A DNA stretch of 8,264 nt from Chitinophagales bacterium (GTDB taxonomy: Bacteria > Bacteroidota > Bacteroidia > Chitinophagales > UBA2359): positions 1 through 8,264 of the forward strand of contig JAHDIA010000249.1 of NCBI GenBank assembly GCA_020631035.1, in the 5' to 3' direction. Both the position numbers and the translations under genes were made by a program. The notes beneath the pieces were generated by a model that did not search any database, was not told the DNA's origin, and worked only from the letters and a program-made list of their open reading frames with translations. Positions 4,833 to 8,264 of the stretch are shown one piece after another. The first letter of the stretch is position 1; every line of letters starts with the position of its first letter.

Positions 4833-7769
4833 TTAATTCGCTAACAATCCCTTGATTGGCTTTTTTAGAGAGGGAGACGATTGCCATTTCTCCAGTTTTC
4901 CCACTATGGCAGAGTCGGTTATTTGGGATTTGTTGAGGTGTAATAATTCCGTATATAGCTCCAATAATTTCTTGGTATTCTTGATGGGTTTATCTCCCAT
5001 TGCCAAGATACAGTGGGTCAACATTGTCTCTAAAGCTCGGTTGTGTTGGGGGCTGATGTTGAGTAGTTGTTGCATTGCCACATCTGTAAAACGTTTCAAG
5101 GGCAACCATTCTACCCGTTCAATCTTACCAATGTTGTGTCCCAACTGTGTCACATCTATTTGTTGGGTTTGAACGGCACGTATCCAAAACTCTGCAACAA
5201 GGGAACGAACGGTTTTGTCTTTGTACATAAAAGCCAATGCCAAGAATACGTGAGCGATGTTTCCCAATGGTTGATAGGTATCAAATAAAACTTCAATAGA
5301 TTGAGTAACGGTTCGGTCTTCTGCTACTTCGGGCATTCTGTGCCATATTGCATTTTTTATCACCCAATAAAAATACATTTCTGGATTATTGGGCAACAAA
5401 GTGAACATATGTTTGACATCCTTATTGAATGAGAAAAGACTTATTCGGTCAGTTCTAAAATAGGCATAAGTCAAGGGCCAATTCAAATGGTCAAATATAC
5501 CTAGTGCCATCTCCATTTCTCTTTCTTTGTAGGTTTTTATATCATTTACAATATCGGTTTTTGTTTGACTGACGGGACACCATATAAAAAAGCTGGTTTT
5601 CCAGACTGTTTTGAGGACACGTTTTTGGATGGCACCACTGTAAACTCTTTCTTGGGTTTGGTAATGTTCTGTCAACCATTCTATGTCGCCTTTACAAATG
5701 TTTATATTAGGGAAGGTTTTTCCCATTTCTTCAAAGCTAATTTCTGGGGTATTGTTTTTGGTCAAAGCGGCTTGTATCCAGAGTTTTTTGGTTTTGTCGC
5801 TCTTTTTAAGTTTTACTTTTTCATCAAACAAATACAAGAGTATTTTTTGTGCTTCTCCTTCAATATTTTTCTTGGTATATGCTAAAGCGGCAGTAGTATC
5901 TTTTAGGTGACAACGAGCAATGGCAAACGCAAAATCCATTTCTAAAAAGTCTACTTTTTTGCTTTGATAATTGGCGACTCTCTCGGCCAGTGTAAGTGGG
6001 TCAATCCAAAAGGGGCTGTGTGTAGGGGTGGAGAGTAAATTTATATCTTGTTCGTTTTGGTAAAGGCTAAAAAAGTTTTGAATCAAATGTTTGTAGGCAG
6101 AGCAAAACCAATATTGGGGCTGGTATTCACTAAATGGTTTTATTCTGGGCTGATAATTTGTATGAGAACTCATAAATTCCGCTTGCTTTTTCAAAGCGAC
6201 TTGTTGTAATTTTTCAAGTGTGGCTGTCTCATTAGGATATTGTTGCATCAATTGCTGGCTTATTTCTAGCAAACAATGACCCAATAATTCAGATAGGAAA
6301 GAGTTTTGCCATTGTCCTCTTACAACAATATCATAGGCTTTTTGAAAAACAAGCTCTATTTTATTGATGTTATTGCTAGTAGTCAATTGCTTTTTAAATC
6401 GAAGCAAGGCACTTAGAAATAAGTCTACGTGGTAAATCTCATTGTTCTCAAATACTTGACTGCCTAAAAAAACAAAATCATCCATTGTTTCAATGGGGCG
6501 TATTTTTTGTGTCTCCTCCAAGTTTAAATCTACGACAACATCTTTTTCTTGTGCTATGGCTTCTGCTGTTGAATCTTCTTGTAAATAGTCCTTTAATATT
6601 TTTTTGCCATCTACCAAGAGGTCAGCTGCATAGGTATTGATTTCTGCTAGTAATTCTTCGCTTTTGTCCTTATCATTTTTAACAATAAATTTGGCGGCTC
6701 GTTCTTGTATTGCCTTGTGTGGATTGGCAAGGGCAATCGCACTTTTTAAAGTCAGTGTTCTTGCCAAGCTTTTGTCTTTTCTAAGCAGCTTGTCAAAAAT
6801 CATTAAGCTAGAATTGGCAACGCTTTTGGTTTCGGAGTTCAGGAGAATGTCAGACAAGTCCAAAAAGTCTTGTGTTTGAAAATCTTTTTCTTTGTACAAG
6901 TCTTTGATGATTTTCAAGACGCTATTGACTACCTTGGAATGTGGGCAGTGAAGTGTAGCAAATAGTTCGGGCTGTAATGTCAAAAGCTCTTGGGTATTGG
7001 GTGCTAAAAACACAAACAAATCCATAAACCAAGTAGACAATCTCTTGTTAAAGTTTCGATTGCTCGCTGCCAAAGCTTCCTTGAGCAAGCGCATTCTGTC
7101 CAGTTTTCCTTCTTCTATCAATTCCTGAAATGTACCCTTCCAAAAAGGCAATTCCTTCCCATCTTTTTTGTATTTGTTGTAGTCCGAATGATGAATGTTG
7201 GTTTCGTACTGAAATAAGTCCCAAATGTGTTTTTCTAGAGTTTCAGGAAAGCTGTGTAGGTTGATTAGGGGAGTATATTTTTTAAACCTTCTGTCTCCAA
7301 TCTCTGAGCTTGTACTGGATTCCAAACGTTCAATCAATCTTTCATAGCGAATTTTGAGCAATTTTTTTTTATCCATCCGCAACAAAAACAGATAGCCAAA
7401 TTGGGGCCAGTTTCTTTGTTCAACGAATCTTTTGACCCAAGGAACGGGTTTGTAGACAAAGGCTTGCTCAAAGACTTCTAGGTCTGTAATCATATCCCAT
7501 ACATTGCCGTCTTGTTCAAATTCATCTTCTGTCAAACACAGCATACTGAGCGTGTTTAAAATGTACTTTTGTTGATCGGTGGCTTTTCTACCAATGTATT
7601 TTTTGCTGCCAGGAATTTTATCGTAATTGAAGGGCAAATACTCTTTGTTGTATTGCAGCAACAGTGGACGAATGTTTTCTTTTTCCTCTTCGCTTAAAGA
7701 CTTTACAAAGGGAACAACATCTATTGCTTTTTTTTGTAGTAAGTTGTTTAGTTTGTTTTCTAGGGTCAT
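4833..7769 (-). CDS. Large helical-repeat protein, DUF6493 family
   Basis: The product is a soluble protein with no signal peptide or membrane segment, rich in Leu, Lys and amphipathic helices. Residues below count from the ATG at 7769, giving 978 residues. The stretch TPTHSPFWIDPLTLAER (about 581-597) and the C-terminal block around 934-978 (KKLLELYTELLHL, then KLEKWQSSPSLKK) match what I remember of DUF6493. A HEAT-like segment occurs around 346-365 (ALANPHKAIQERAAKFIVKN). No catalytic motif is visible, so a scaffold or protein-interaction role is plausible but unproven. In other bacteria such genes are often near SWIM zinc-finger, MoxR ATPase and VWA genes; none is visible here. An upstream in-frame ATG at 7844 would add 25 residues, but those codons lie in repeat DNA and read as a basic, low-quality extension, so I reject it. 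Confidence 0.72.
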   Translation of the reverse strand: MTLENKLNNLLQKKAIDVVPFVKSLSEEEKENIRPLLLQYNKEYLPFNYDKIPGSKKYIGRKATDQQKYILNTLSMLCLTEDEFEQDGNVWDMITDLEVFEQAFVYKPVPWVKRFVEQRNWPQFGYLFLLRMDKKKLLKIRYERLIERLESSTSSEIGDRRFKKYTPLINLHSFPETLEKHIWDLFQYETNIHHSDYNKYKKDGKELPFWKGTFQELIEEGKLDRMRLLKEALAASNRNFNKRLSTWFMDLFVFLAPNTQELLTLQPELFATLHCPHSKVVNSVLKIIKDLYKEKDFQTQDFLDLSDILLNSETKSVANSSLMIFDKLLRKDKSLARTLTLKSAIALANPHKAIQERAAKFIVKNDKDKSEELLAEINTYAADLLVDGKKILKDYLQEDSTAEAIAQEKDVVVDLNLEETQKIRPIETMDDFVFLGSQVFENNEIYHVDLFLSALLRFKKQLTTSNNINKIELVFQKAYDIVVRGQWQNSFLSELLGHCLLEISQQLMQQYPNETATLEKLQQVALKKQAEFMSSHTNYQPRIKPFSEYQPQYWFCSAYKHLIQNFFSLYQNEQDINLLSTPTHSPFWIDPLTLAERVANYQSKKVDFLEMDFAFAIARCHLKDTTAALAYTKKNIEGEAQKILLYLFDEKVKLKKSDKTKKLWIQAALTKNNTPEISFEEMGKTFPNINICKGDIEWLTEHYQTQERVYSGAIQKRVLKTVWKTSFFIWCPVSQTKTDIVNDIKTYKEREMEMALGIFDHLNWPLTYAYFRTDRISLFSFNKDVKHMFTLLPNNPEMYFYWVIKNAIWHRMPEVAEDRTVTQSIEVLFDTYQPLGNIAHVFLALAFMYKDKTVRSLVAEFWIRAVQTQQIDVTQLGHNIGKIERVEWLPLKRFTDVAMQQLLNISPQHNRALETMLTHCILAMGDKPIKNTKKLLELYTELLHLNKSQITDSAIVGKLEKWQSSPSLKKPIKGLLAN

Positions 7770-7807
7770 TTTGTTTTGCTTGAAATAAATTGGATGGAAT
7801 GTTTTGG

Positions 7808-7937
7808 GCTTTGAACGACGGTGACTCCCCGCTATTCGCTTCAAGTTGTAGATCCCGATGCATCGGGATGCGTCTCTACAAGCTTTCCGCTACTATCGGG
7901 CATATTGTATATTGTTGTGTGCTTCGTCGGTTCTTTT
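7808..7937 (-). repeat. Dispersed repeat, copy B (inverted relative to copy A)
   Basis: The reverse complement of this segment matches bases 192-318. Shared blocks on the plus strand are CTTCGTCGG (7922-7930), TCTCTACAAGCTTTCC (7873-7888), CAAGTTGTAGAT (7842-7853) and GACTCCC (7823-7829). The core is an 18-bp perfect palindrome, ATCCCGATGCATCGGGAT (7852-7869), framed by TTGTAG (7846-7851) and CTACAA (7876-7881). It ends about 40 bp upstream of the DUF6493 start and reads in that gene's direction, between that gene and the stop codon of the edge gene. It may contribute the 5' leader or promoter of the DUF6493 gene. The ends are approximate. Confidence 0.75.
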
Positions 7938-7963
7938 TTAAGAGTCTGTTTAAATTTAACTCG

Positions 7964-8264
7964 TCAATACGGTCTTTGTTTACACCAGGTTTTCACATTC
8001 CATTTGTTGAATTTTCTACAGGCTTCTGCGTCTCTTTTGGATATGCTTTCGATTGCCCAGGGCTTAACAGGTAAATTGTAATAATAAAAATATTTGTCTT
8101 CGCCATATACCCAACCATAAGGATTGCGTCTATCGTCTACGATGGTTGGTTTAAAAGCAAAAACGGACGACTCAGTAGGTATGTAATACATCTCGTTGAA
8201 GTATTTGCTTTTTAAATTAGTGGGCGCATTGGTAAAGAAACAAATCACTACCAAAATGACAATG
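7964..8264 (-). CDS. Hypothetical protein, 3' part, cut by the window edge
   Basis: The minus-strand frame is open from the window edge to a TGA at 7966-7964, so the true start probably lies outside. The visible part begins IVILVVICFFTNA, a hydrophobic segment that fits the core of a signal peptide or a membrane anchor. About 85 polar, aromatic-rich residues follow, including PYGWVYGEDKYFYYY (near the middle), and a Lys/Arg-rich tail with two cysteines (EACRKF and KTWCKQ). A TTG at 8254 could serve as a start but would cut into the hydrophobic segment. I do not recognise the family. It lies 194 bp upstream of the DUF6493 start with copy B between them, so co-transcription is uncertain. Confidence 0.6.
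   Translation of the reverse strand, partial: IVILVVICFFTNAPTNLKSKYFNEMYYIPTESSVFAFKPTIVDDRRNPYGWVYGEDKYFYYYNLPVKPWAIESISKRDAEACRKFNKWNVKTWCKQRPY

Noticed and set aside
4852..5910. Several plus-strand frames of 73-106 codons opposite the DUF6493 gene
   Set aside because: They overlap each other and a long coding frame, have Phe/Ser/Cys-rich shadow composition and match no family.
192..7937. Composite transposon bounded by inverted repeats
   Set aside because: There is no transposase between or beside the copies, the repeats have diverged from each other, and the enclosed genes have no cargo-like logic. They look like independent dispersed copies.

Overview
The window is AT-rich DNA that looks like a member of the Bacteroidota, probably a Saprospiria-like lineage. 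This rests on three things: a secreted S8 peptidase with the aspartate-rich loop and the accessory domains typical of that phylum, start codons preceded by A/T-rich leaders without Shine-Dalgarno sequences, and a large protein that resembles the DUF6493 family. The species cannot be named from the sequence alone.

Layout, left to right. Bases 1-435 hold no convincing gene, but carry copy A of a roughly 130-bp dispersed repeat with a central hairpin. Bases 436-3201 (+) encode a 921-residue exported, multidomain subtilisin-like protease: signal peptide, propeptide, S8 domain, PKD, jelly-roll-like domain, a Bacteroidota accessory domain and two dockerin-like calcium loops. Bases 3202-3698 lie between converging genes. 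They hold terminator-like inverted repeats, the last 52 or so codons of a decayed AAA-family ATPase gene on the minus strand, and a perfect 38-bp palindrome exactly at the point where that remnant breaks off. Bases 3699-4739 (-) encode a complete class II Fic protein with a C-terminal winged helix. Just upstream of it (4771-4832) is an array of six TGAGCCA-type units spaced 10, 11, 10, 10 and 11 bp apart, close to one helical turn each. The array ends exactly at the stop codon of the next gene. Bases 4833-7769 (-) encode a 978-residue helical-repeat protein assigned to DUF6493. Copy B of the dispersed repeat lies just upstream of it (about 7808-7937), inverted relative to copy A. At the right edge is the 3' part of an unrecognised gene for a small membrane-anchored or exported protein (-).

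Working together. The protease is an independent extracellular enzyme. DUF6493 and fic are in the same orientation, 93 bp apart, and the operator-like array between them suggests that fic has its own regulated promoter, possibly autoregulated through its winged helix. Both copies of the dispersed repeat have the same orientation relative to the gene that follows them, so they may act as portable 5' regulatory or structural elements. No CRISPR array, tRNA, rRNA or transposase gene was seen. The most interesting signals are the helically phased array in front of fic and the paired repeats whose hairpin cores differ in sequence but both remain self-complementary.
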